DNA from: Blastomussa wellsi
Lineage: Eukaryota; Cnidaria; Anthozoa; Scleractinia; Plerogyridae
DNA: 64,000 nt
Assembly (NCBI GenBank): GCA_947652115.1
Contig: OX393571.1
Span: forward strand, 601,173 to 665,172
Direction: 5' to 3'
The notes beneath the pieces were generated by a model. That model was not told where the DNA came from, did not search any database, and saw nothing but the letters and a program-made list of their open reading frames with translations. Positions 53,901-63,502 of this stretch are shown piece by piece (within the stretch, counting starts at the first letter, position 1; each line of letters starts with the position of its first letter). Made by a program: the position numbers and the translations under genes.

Positions 53901-55145
53901 AATCTCTGCATCTGGGTGGTATGGTGTCAACTTATCAGCAATAGGCTTCAGATGTTGCCACTCTCTAGCCACTTCAGGTTTTGGAATCTGTGATCGGTTG
54001 GCTGAAACAAGTTCTCGAGTGAAGGCCACTGGCATCTTTATAACGCACTCTCTATGATAGTCCAACACTTCTAGACCAGATATCTTTCTAGTTTCAACGT
54101 GTGCATTCTGCTGTTGCATTGTTGTCAACAATAACTCTGTTGCTGGGCCTTGTAGGTTGAACCGTTCGCACAGTGTTTCAGACACAAAGCTAACATTTGA
54201 ATGGTCGTCCAGCACTGCATACTGCAAAATTTCCTTTTCCGGTTCTCCCACTGGCCTGACCCACACTGGCACAATCATAGTGTGATCAAATCCACCACCT
54301 TGATCAGCAAGTAGACATACACTCATACAATTTGAGACGGCAGCACTGTCTTGTGTTTGTTCTTTGTGAAGGCAGGTAGGATGCATTCCTGAGCAAGTTT
54401 TGCATTTCAATCTCTTCTTGCAGTTCATCACCTGATGACTTCTACTGGCCGCACAGCCCATGCACAAATGTTCACGAAAGAAGAAATCTCTCCTTTGACT
54501 GAAAGGCTTTCTGCAGAAATCAGTGCAGTCGTCCAATTTGTGTACTGCACCACAGAACAGGCACTTGCTTGAGTTGTTTTTACCAGCGTGCTCTGATTTG
54601 CTAGAACTACTAGGACCTGATTCAGAGTTTTCTCCGTCCTTGGCTGATGTAGATAAGGAACTACCCTCTTCTGACTTCTTCTTTGGAGTTTTGTTAACTC
54701 TAGGACTGGTTAAAGTGGACATGCCTTCTAGCTCTGGGATGTTAGCCTTTTCTGCTGCTTCTCTTATGAACTCGGTAAACTTGAGAAAGGTAGGGTAACT
54801 AGTTTCACCATGGGTGTGTCTCCACAGCTTAATTGCATCTCTCCACTTATTCTCAAGATGGTAAGGGAGTTTAGCTAATAACTTTACATTCTCCTTTGCA
54901 TAGTCTAGGATAGAGAGTCCTGGAATTGTTTCCTTTGCTGCCAAGATCTTATCTAGGAAGTCTGAGAACTCTCTTAAGGCAGCAGCATCCTTGGGACCTA
55001 TCTTAGGCCAACTCTCTAACTTGTTAATAAATGCTGTACTTACAACATTACAGTTTCCATACCTCTCCTGCAGTACAGACCTAGCCTTCTGGTAGGCATC
55101 TTCTGTTCCAATCAGAAGATAGTGTTCCACCACTTGTTTTGGCTT
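50961..55145 (-). pseudogene. BEL/Pao Pol: gag end, protease, RT, RNase H, integrase N-part
   Basis: Open for 1,394 codons between two in-frame stops; it begins mid-domain with no ATG, the first alternative start being GTG at 55133 (residue 1 below). Residues 1-150 finish the DUF1759 gag core. Cys/His clusters at C191/C194/H198/C203, C224/C227/H233/C238 and C244/C247/H251/C254 are nucleic-acid-binding knuckles. The aspartic protease has VLDDHS at 307-312. Reverse transcriptase motif A has Asp664 (FMTDIRSMLHQF) and the YVDD box is at 743-746; the Pao-specific segment follows (YDPNGYIGPVTLKGK, 849-863). RNase H acidic residues are Asp925, Glu969, Asp999 and Asp1045. The integrase zinc module has H1246/H1247 and C1283/C1286, then core Asp1318 and Asp1380, and the frame stops ten residues later. 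Catalytic residues of protease, RT and RNase H look intact. Arg1252 stands where I expect the second zinc-binding His. Confidence 0.93.
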
Positions 55146-56756
55146 TCATGTTACATACTGATTCAACATGTTCAACTTGATGTCTGCTTCTAGAGGTCTG
55201 GAGTCGACTAGAGCATTGAAAGTACTCTTCCATGCAGGGTATTGTAAAGGGTCACCATTGAATACTGGAATAGTAAGTTTTGGAAGTTGCCCAGAGACAA
55301 ACAACTGTTTGCTCACAGAGCTTTGTTCCAAATTAGCTTCAGTTAACTTATCCATACTTCTTTCCAACGATAATGCCATTCTATCCAAACCATCGCTGAA
55401 CGATTTAACTTGACTTTGGGGATTAACAGGCTGGTAAGTAAGAGGGGGTGTAACCATTGTTGACATAATTGGTGATGGACCACTGAAGAAATTAGTTACA
55501 GCAGGATTAGTTCTCATTGGTGTGACATTTTCATACCCAGACTGGTGACTCGAAGGTGAAGTAACCGCTGACACATTTGGTGATGGACCACTGAGAGGTT
55601 TAGTTACAGGAGGATCATTTTCATAGCTAGGCACTTCTGCTGGAGTGGGAGGGACATGTCCATGTCCAAAATGACGAACTGTAAATACTGACTGTGTTAC
55701 AGCTCCTCGAGAGAATGATGGAGCAGAAGCATGCAAAGTACTTGACGTAGACTTAGGTGTGGACGTGGTTGTAAGTGCTGGTATTTGAGGTACTTGTAAC
55801 TGAACCGATGTGCTAGCCACACTAGTACTGGTAGTCACAGGCAAAGATTGCAGGAATCTTCTCACACCTTCCCCTTTGCCTTCGGAAGGAAGGTTAACCA
55901 AGTCGTCCTCAAGTGAGGGAATTTGCTCCCTTTCAATCTCTTCACAAACATTTAACTTAGCTCTGCTTAATTCAAGATCCCTTTTTAGTTTTAGCTCTTC
56001 AATTTTTTGTTCTTGTATCAACTTTTCAATTTCCAGGGCCTTTTCTTGTCCAACGTAGGCTAACTTCACTTTCAAGGCCGCTTCTTCCTGTTGAAGCTTA
56101 TACTTGTCTACTTTGTTTGAACGTTCACTGTCCACACTTGATTTTGATTTAAGACTTTTGACACTTTTGCTCAACTTGGACCCCTTAGATCTGACAGAAC
56201 AAGACTCGAGTACTGTTTGTTCCAAATACTTAATTTCATCCCTCACGTCCCTTTCAAAATTAGACCACTCACCACAAACTTGCTCCCAGATGTCTCTGAC
56301 AATCGCTAACTCGTCGCCTTCAACAATTTCACTAATTTCATTGTACGCATCCGTAAATTCATTCCACAAAACTTGAGCCTTACTAAACTTCTGCTTCCAA
56401 GTTGGTAGTTCATTACATTGTCCTCGAAGCAGCAGTGTTTCTCTCATTGTTCCTGTTAATGTAGACCTCATAGACTTGTACGATTTAATTTTAATTTCGG
56501 TTTGATAGGACCGACCCTTTTTTGTCAGCTTCCTATTACGAACTTCAACAAATTGATCTTCATTTTCCTCTTCAGAACATGTCTTACCTTCGGCAACATC
56601 CGGTAATTCAACGATTAAACGCGAAGACATTTCGTTGGCACCATCCAAGTAATTATTAGAAGCGGAACTTACCACTTCAGCACGGCCATCCGCCAGCTTT
56701 GAGTCCTCGATTATTTGACTTGACTCTCGAGACCTGACGAGTGTTAATAATTCCAA
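55146..56756 (-). pseudogene. BEL/Pao Gag N-terminal part, ended early by TGA
   Basis: The frame has 536 codons from a TTG at 56756, is open back to a TGA at 56805-56807, and contains no ATG until residue 43 (56630), so the true start is uncertain. Residues about 85-190 are charged and helical; 214-280 (KYKLQQEEAALKVKLAY...) is a strong coiled-coil candidate for Gag assembly. A Pro/Ser/Thr-rich linker (about 305-450) holds a degenerate 36-residue repeat seen around SGPSPNVS and SGPSPIMS. Residues 491-536 (LPKLTIPVFNGDPLQYP) begin the DUF1759 domain typical of BEL/Pao Gag. TGA at 55146-55148 cuts that domain, and the same frame continues into pol. In intact relatives gag and pol are normally one polyprotein, so the stop looks like decay. 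Confidence 0.88.
55469..55630 (-). repeat. Degenerate 108-bp tandem repeat inside gag
   Basis: GGTGATGGACCACTGA at 55471 recurs at 55579, exactly 108 bp (36 codons) apart, followed in both by a similar TTAGTTACAG stretch. The peptide pair (SGPSPIMS and SGPSPNVS) lies in the flexible linker of Gag. The interval is a multiple of three, so the frame is kept. Confidence 0.65.
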
Positions 56757-56848
56757 GCCAAACGTACATTTACAAGGTTTAGAACCACATGGAATCCATT
56801 CAATTCAGTCTAGCTTCTTAACAAAGTTGTTGTTGTCAGCAACAATAC

Positions 56849-56881
56849 GGACCTTTAGCAATGATGACGAGGACGTGAACG
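56849..56881. repeat. Left arm of 33-bp inverted repeat in the 5' leader
   Basis: The arm starts GGACCTTTAGCAATGATG on the + strand. Its reverse complement is at 57573-57605 with 29 bases exact (56849-56877 to 57577-57605), then one mismatch and three more matches. On the + strand the arm reads in one frame as TFSNDDEDV. Confidence 0.9.
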
Positions 56882-57572
56882 TGAACGACCGGAAGTTGGA
56901 AATACGAGACTCGACGCTACCACGCATGCCCCGGGGAGAACGACTCGTCGTCCACACCTCGTTCAGGACGTCATTTGCCGCCATTTGCCGTCTTGTAGTG
57001 AACGAGTCGAAACGAGGGTATGTTTCGTGGAGTTTTTGCATTTTTACGCAGGCCTCTTCACTCGAATAGCTCGTCAGTGAATAAGATAGCGTCCATAACA
57101 TATTTGAAAGGACCGCGAGGAAAAAACAGATCTTCAGGCGGAGATTAAAAGTAAGCTTATGATTTGTGCATTTGTGGTCGCACTGCGTGTGGAGGAATGC
57201 CGGCGGATTGTGGCGATAAAATTGCACCGGGATACGTGTGCTGTCAACTGCATTACATTGTAATTTTTGCAATTCAATCTTGACTTCATTTTTAAATTTG
57301 AAAGATTTCCCGGCTTTAAAAATACAAACTATTCGTTTAAGTTGTGGTTTATGCAAACGACGATAAAGTTAGCTTTGTTCTGACACGCGTACTTCTCACA
57401 TATCGTTATCGGCGGAGAGAAGTTTTAGCAGCCCACGAAACTATCTAAAATATATTTCGCTATTGACTTCCACAGCACGAAACTCGGCCACGCTACCGGT
57501 CTGCTAAAGTGTTTATGTTTCCTGCCGTGTACGACTGTCTCGTCCCAGGGCTTAATCGACCATACAAGTCTT

Positions 57573-57605
57573 CGTCCACGTCCTCGTCATCATTGCTAAA
57601 GGTCC
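57573..57605. repeat. Right arm of 33-bp inverted repeat in the 5' leader
   Basis: Reverse complement of 56849-56881, 32 of 33 positions matching. On the - strand it reads TFSNDDEDVDEDLYGR within a short open frame of about 55 codons that has no ATG and ends in TAG. The two arms are about 690 bp apart in the element RNA. Confidence 0.9.
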
Positions 57606-57678
57606 CTAATGTCCTTATGGTGATACGAAGCTTCGCATAAGACCACAAAGTCCATGTTCAAACTTACTAAGTTGTTAT

Positions 57679-57981
57679 TGTGTCTGCCCTCGAGTTCTGC
57701 ACTGCAGAATCGAGGGAGTTTCGACGAAAATCAACAAGAAATAAACCAAGATGAACGTTCGTTGTTATTCGCAGGAAAACCTATTTCTGAGGTAACAACT
57801 TAGTACGCCATACGTGGCGAACGACACAAGGATTACTCTGATTTTAAACGATACAAACAACATCACACTTGTGATACGAAACATGGCGGCCATGCAGCCG
57901 GAGAGCGAGAGTGCTGCCCCCCGCAGTGCGAGTAGGTGAATACCGCTGACCGACTTACTACTGCACACTGCTGTAGCAACA
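57679..57981 (-). repeat. 5' LTR of the BEL/Pao element
   Basis: A 303-bp partner of 49646-49950. Differences from the 3' LTR: a 2-bp deletion (CGAGGGAG versus CGACTGGGAG), GTGGCG versus GTTGCG, ACACAAG versus ACATAAG, CTTGTG versus CTTCTG, and CGAGTAG versus CGAATAG. The same palindromic CATGGCGGCCATG lies at 57882-57894. As the upstream LTR in element orientation it should contain the promoter; no start site can be fixed from sequence alone. Confidence 0.93.
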
Positions 57982-57996
57982 TCAGGAAAACAGAAA
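57982..57996. repeat. Right copy of 15-bp direct repeat flanking the retrotransposon
   Basis: TCAGGAAAACAGAAA directly after the LTR end GCAACA. It may be a long target duplication, or chance register of satellite units, since the string is part of a common monomer variant. Confidence 0.85.
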
Positions 57997-60339
57997 CAAG
58001 ACGGCAGGAAAACAGAAACAAGACAGCAGGAAAACAGAAACAAGAAAGCAGGAAAACAGAAACAAGACAGCAGGAAAACAGAAACAAGACGGCAGGAAAA
58101 CAGAAAAAAAGACAGCAGGAAAACAGAAACAAGACAGCAGGAAAACAGAAACAAGACAGCAGGAAAACAGAAACAAGACGGGAGGAAAAAAGAAACAAGA
58201 CAGCAGGAAAATAGAAACAAGAATGCAGGAAAAAAGACAGCAAGAAAGCAGAAAAAAAGGGAGGAAAAAAGAAAAAGGACAGCATGAAAACAGAAACAAC
58301 ACGGCAGGAAAACAGAAAAAAAGACAGCAGGGAAACAGAAACAAGACGGGAGAAAAAAAGAAACAAGGCAGCAGGAAAACATAAATAAGACGGGATGAAA
58401 AAAGAAACAAGACATCAGGAAAAGAGAAACAAGACAGCAGGAAAACAGAAACAAGACAGAAGGAAAACAGAAACTAGACGGGAGGAAAACAGAAACAAGA
58501 CATCAGGAAAAGAGAAACAAGAAAGCAGGAAAACAGAAATAAGACGGCAAGATAATAGAAAGAAGACGGGAAGAAAACAGAAACAAGAAAGCATGAAAAC
58601 ATAAACAAGACAGGAGGAAAACAGAAACAAGACGGGAGGAAAACAGAAACAAGACAGCAGGGAAACAGAAACAAGACGGCAGGAAAACGGAAACAAGACG
58701 GGAGGAAAACAGAAACAAGACATCAGGAAAACAGAAACAAGACGGCAGGAAAACAGAAACAAGACAGCAGGAAAACAGAAACAAGACAGCAGGAAAACAG
58801 ACACAAGACGGGAGAAAAACAGAAACAAGACAGCAGGAAAACAGAAACAAGACGGGAGGAAAACAGAAACAAGACAGCAGGAAAACAGAAAAAAGACGGC
58901 ATGAAAACAGAAACAAGACAGCAGGAAAACAGAAACAAGACAGCCGGAAAACAGAAACAAGACAGCAGGAAAACAGAAACAAGACAGCAGGAAAACAGAA
59001 CCAAAACATCAGGAAAACAGAAACAAGACGGCAGGAAAACAGAAACAAGACGGGAGGGAAAGAGAAACAAGACGGGAGGAAAACAGAAACAAGACAGCAG
59101 GAAAACAGAAACAAGACGGCAGGAAAACAGAAAAAAGACGGGAGGAAAACGGAAACAAGACACCAAGAAAACAGAAACAAGACAGCAGGAAAAAAAACAA
59201 CACGGGAGGGAAACAGAAACTAGACGGGAGGAAATCCGAAACAAGACAGCAGGAAAACAGAAACAAGACAGGAGGAAAAAAGAAACAAGACGGGAGGAAA
59301 ACAGAAACAAGACAGCAGGAAAACATAAACAAGACGGCAGGATAAAAGAAACAAGACAACAGGAAAACAGAAACAAGACGGCAGGAAAACAGAAACAAGA
59401 CGGGAGGAAAACGGAAACAAGACACCAGGAAAACAGAAACAAGACAGCAGGAATAAAAACATTACGGGAGGGAAACAGAAACTAGACGGGAGGAAATCCA
59501 AAACAAGACAGCAGGAAAACAGAAACAAGACAGCAGGAAAACAGAAACAAGACGGGAGGAAAACAGAAACAAGACAGCAGGAAAACATAAACAAGACGGC
59601 AGGAAAACAGAAACAAGACAGCAGGAAAAAACAAACAAGACAGCAGGAAAACAGAAACAAGACAGCAGGAAAACAGAAACAAGACGGGAGGAAAACAGAA
59701 ACAAGACAGCAGGAAAACAGAAACAAGACGGCAGGAAAACAGAAACAAGACAGCAGGAAAACAGAAACAAGACCGCCGGAAAACAGAAACAAGACAGCAG
59801 GAAAACAGAAACAAGACAGCAGAAAAACAGAACCAACACATCAGGAAAACAGAAACGAGACGGCAGGAAAACAGAAACAAGAAAGCAGGAAAACATAAAC
59901 AAGACGGCAGGAAAACAGAAACAAGACAGCAGGAAAACAGAAACAAGACCGCCGGAAAACAGAAACAAGACAGCAGGAAAACAGAAACAAGACAGCAGGA
60001 AAACAGAACCAAAACATCAGGAAAACAGAAACAAGACGGGAGGAAAACAGAAACAAGACAGCAGGAAAACAGAAACAAGACGGCAGGAAAACAGAAACAA
60101 GACAGCAGGAAAAAACAAACAAGACAGCAGGAAAACAGAAACAAGACAGCAGGAAAACAGAAACAAGACGGGAGGAAAACAGAAACAAGAATGCAGGAAA
60201 ACAGAAATAAGAAAGCAGGAAAGCAGAAAAAAAAGGGAGGAAAAAAGAAACAAGACAGTAGGATAACAGAAACAAGACGGCAGGAAAACAGAAACAAGAC
60301 AGCAGGAAAACAGAAACAAGACGGGAGAAAAACAGAAAC

Positions 60340-63300
60340 AAGACAGCAGGAAAAGAGAAACAAGACAGCAGGAAAACAGAAACAAGACAGAAGGAAAACA
60401 GAAACTAGACGGGAGGAAAACAGAAACAAGACATCAGGAAAAGAGAAACAAGAAAGCAGGAAAACAGAAATAAGACTTCAAGAAAATAGAAACAAGACAG
60501 GAAGAAAACAGAAACAAGACAGCATGAAAATATAAACAAGACAAAAGGAAAACAGAAACAAGACGGGAGGAAAACAGAAACAAGACAGCAGGGAAACAGA
60601 AACAAGACGGCAGGAAAACAGAAACAAGACGGGAGGAAAACAGAAACAAGACATCAGGAAAACAGAAACAAGAAGGCAGGAAAACAGAAACAAGACAGCA
60701 GGAAAACAGAAACAAGACAGCAGGAAAACAGAAACAAGACGGGAGGAAAACAGAAACAAGACAGCAGGAAAACAGAACCAAAACATCAGGAAAACAGAAA
60801 CAAGACGGCAGTAAAACAGAAACAAGACAGCAGGAAAACAGAAACAAGACAGCAGGAAAACAAAAACAAGACAGCAGGAAAACAGAACCAAAACATCAGG
60901 AAAACAGAAACAAGACGGCAGGAAAACAGAAACAAGACGGGAAAGAAAGAGAAACAAGACGGGAGGAAAACAGAAACAAGACAGCAGGAAAACAGAAACA
61001 AGACGGCAGGAAAACAGAAACAAGACGGGAGGAAAACGGAATCAAGACACCAGGAAAACAGAAACAAGACAGCAGGAAAAAAAACAACACGGGAGGGAAA
61101 CAGAAACTAGACGGGAGGAAATCCGAAACAAGACAGCAGGAAAACAGAAACAAGACAGCAGGAAAACAGAAACAAGACGGGAGGAAAACAGAAACAAGAC
61201 AGCAGGAAAACATAAACAAGACGGGAGGAAAAAAGAAACAAGACGGGAGGAAAACGGAGACAAAAATGCAGCAAAACAGAAACAAGACACCAGGAAAACA
61301 GAAACAAGACGGGAAGAAAAAAGAAACAAGACACCTGGAAAACAGAAACAAGACGGCAGGAAAACAGAAACAAGACAGCAGGAAAACAGAAACAAGACAG
61401 CAGGAAAACAGAAACAAGACGGGAGGAAAACAGAAACAAGACGGGAGGAAAACAGAAACAAGACAGCCGGAAAACAGAAACAAGACAGCAAGAAAACAGA
61501 AACAAGACGGGAGAAAAACAGAAACAAGACAGCAGGAAAACAGAAACAAGACAGCAAGAAAACAGAAACAAGACGGGAGGAAAATAGAAACAAGACAGCA
61601 GGAAAACAGAAACAAGACGGGAGGAAAACAGAAACAAGAAAGCAGGAAAATAGAAACAAGAATGCAGGAAAACAGAAACAAGACTGCAGGAAAACATAAA
61701 TAAGACGGGATAAAAACAGAAACAAGACATCAGGAAAAGAGAAACAAGACAGCAGGAAAACAGAAACAAGACAGCAGGAAAACAGAAACAAGACAGCAGG
61801 AAAACAGAAACAAGACGGGAGGAAAACAGAAACAAGACAGCAGGAAAACAGAAACAAGACAGCAGGAAAACAGAAACAAGACAGCACGAAAACTGAAACA
61901 AGACAGCAGGAAAACAGAAACAAGACAGCAGGAAAAAAGAAACAAGACAGCAGGAAAACAGAAACAAGACAGAAGGAAAACAGAAACTAGACGGGAGGAA
62001 AACAGAAACAAGACATCAGGAAAAGAGAAACAAGAAAGCAGGAAAACAGAAATAAGACGGCAAGAAAATAGAAACAAGACAGGAAGAAAACAGAAACAAG
62101 ACAGCATGAAAATATAAACAAGACAAAAGGAAAACAGAAACAAGACGGGAGGAAAACAGAAACAAGACAGCAGGGAAACAGAAACAAGACGGCAGGAAAA
62201 CAGAAACAAGACGGGAGGAAAACAGAAACAAGACATCAGGAAAACAGAAACAAGAAGGCAGGAAAACAGAAACAAGACAGCAGGAAAACAGAAACAAGAC
62301 AGCAGGAAAACAGAAACAAGACGGGAGGAAAACAGAAACAAGACAGCAGGAAAACAGAACCAAAACATCAGGAAAACAGAAACAAGACGGCAGTAAAACA
62401 GAAACAAGACAGCAGGAAAACAGAAACAAGACAGCAGGAAAACAGAAACAAGACAGCAGGAAAACAGAACCAAAACATCAGGAAAACAGAAACAAGACGG
62501 CAGGAAAACAGAAACAAGACGGGAAAGAAAGAGAAACAAGACGGGAGGAAAACAGAAACAAGACAGCAGGAAAACAGAAACAAGACGGCAGGAAAACAGA
62601 AACAAGACGGGAGGAAAACGGAATCAAGACACCAGGAAAACAGAAACAAGACAGCAGGAAAAAAACAACACGGGAGGGAAACAGAAACTAGACGGGAGGA
62701 AATCCGAAACAAGACAGCAGGAAAACAGAAACAAGACAGCAGGAAAACAGAAACAAGACGGGAGGAAAACAGAAACAAGACAGCAGGAAAACATAAACAA
62801 GACGGGAGGAAAACTGAAACAAGACGGGAGGAAAACGGAGACAAAAATGCAGCAAAACAGAAACAAGACACCAGGAAAACAGAAACAAGACGGGAGGAAA
62901 AAAGAAACAAGACACCTGGAAAACAGAAACAAGACGGCAGGAAAACAGAAACAAGACAGCAGGAAAACAGAAACAAGACAGCAGGAAAACAGAAACAAGA
63001 CAGCGGGAAAACAGAAACAAAACGGGAGGAAAAAAGAAACAAGACGGGAGGAAAACAGAAACAAGACAGCCGGAAAACAGAAACAAGACAGCAAGAAAAC
63101 AGAAACAAGACGGGAGAAAAACAGAAACAAGACAGCAGGAAAACAGAAACAAGACAGCAAGAAAACAGAAACAAGACGGGAGGAAAACAGAAACAAGACA
63201 GCAGGAAAACAGAAACAAGACGGGAGGAAAACAGAAACAAGAAAGCAGGAAAATAGAAACAAGAATGCAGGAAAAAAGAAACAAGACTGCAGGAAAACAT

Positions 63301-63502
63301 AAATAAGACGGGATAAAAACAGAAACAGAACATCAGGAAAAGAGAAACAAGACAGCAGGAAAACAGAAACAAGACAGCAGGAAAACAGAAACAAGACAGC
63401 AGGAAAACAGAAACAAGACGGGAGGAAAACAGAAACAAGACAGCAGGAAAACAGAAAAAAGACAGCAGGAAAACAGAAACAAGACAGCACGAAAACTGAA
63501 AC
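60340..63502. repeat. 1.58-kb tandem duplication in the right satellite block
   Basis: Positions about 60340-61921 recur at about 61922-63502 with an offset of 1,582 bp, becoming 1,581 bp after an A-run difference near 61085/62666. Shared rare variants include AAAATATAAACAAGACAAAAGG (near 60527/62109), AGAACCAAAACATC and AGACACCTGG. Several substitutions separate the copies, so this event is older than the 2,093-bp one. Confidence 0.8.

Larger units (their letters stand above)
56808..57678 (-). other. 5' leader of the BEL/Pao element
   Basis: This 871-bp region lies between the 5' LTR and the gag frame. A 183-codon open frame (57356-56805) lies in the gag frame and ends at the TGA just before gag; it has a hydrophobic stretch and no recognisable Gag character, so I do not call it a gene. 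A 33-bp inverted repeat lies at 56849-56881 and 57573-57605. I see no convincing tRNA primer-binding site directly after the LTR. A motif cluster resembling CpG-rich animal promoters is present on the element strand near 56965-56990 (ATGGCGGC and ATGACGTCC). Confidence 0.6.
49646..57981 (-). mobile_element. BEL/Pao LTR retrotransposon inserted in the satellite
   Basis: An 8,336-bp element read on the - strand, bounded by direct LTRs with TG...CA ends and inserted in the satellite. Order in the element: 5' LTR (57679-57981), leader, gag, pol with protease before reverse transcriptase, RNase H and integrase, 3' region, 3' LTR (49646-49950). Integrase after RNase H, the DUF1759 gag core, the large Pao-type RT with YVDD and the DUF5641-like integrase tail assign it to BEL/Pao. 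Its reading frame has premature stops, so it is non-autonomous now. LTR divergence is low (four substitutions and one 2-bp indel in about 303 bp). The flanks carry a 15-bp direct repeat (49631-49645 and 57982-57996) and no 5-bp duplication. The host is a metazoan. Confidence 0.95.

Noticed and set aside
56827..57069. An 80-codon + strand frame in the leader as a gene.
   Set aside because: It starts at TTG, overlaps the leader antisense and has no recognised domain. It is kept only as part of the inverted-repeat observation.
57600..57678. A tRNA primer-binding site next to the 5' LTR.
   Set aside because: No TGG follows the LTR within a few bases. The first TGG-led stretches are over 20 bases inside and match no tRNA 3' end that I can identify with confidence.
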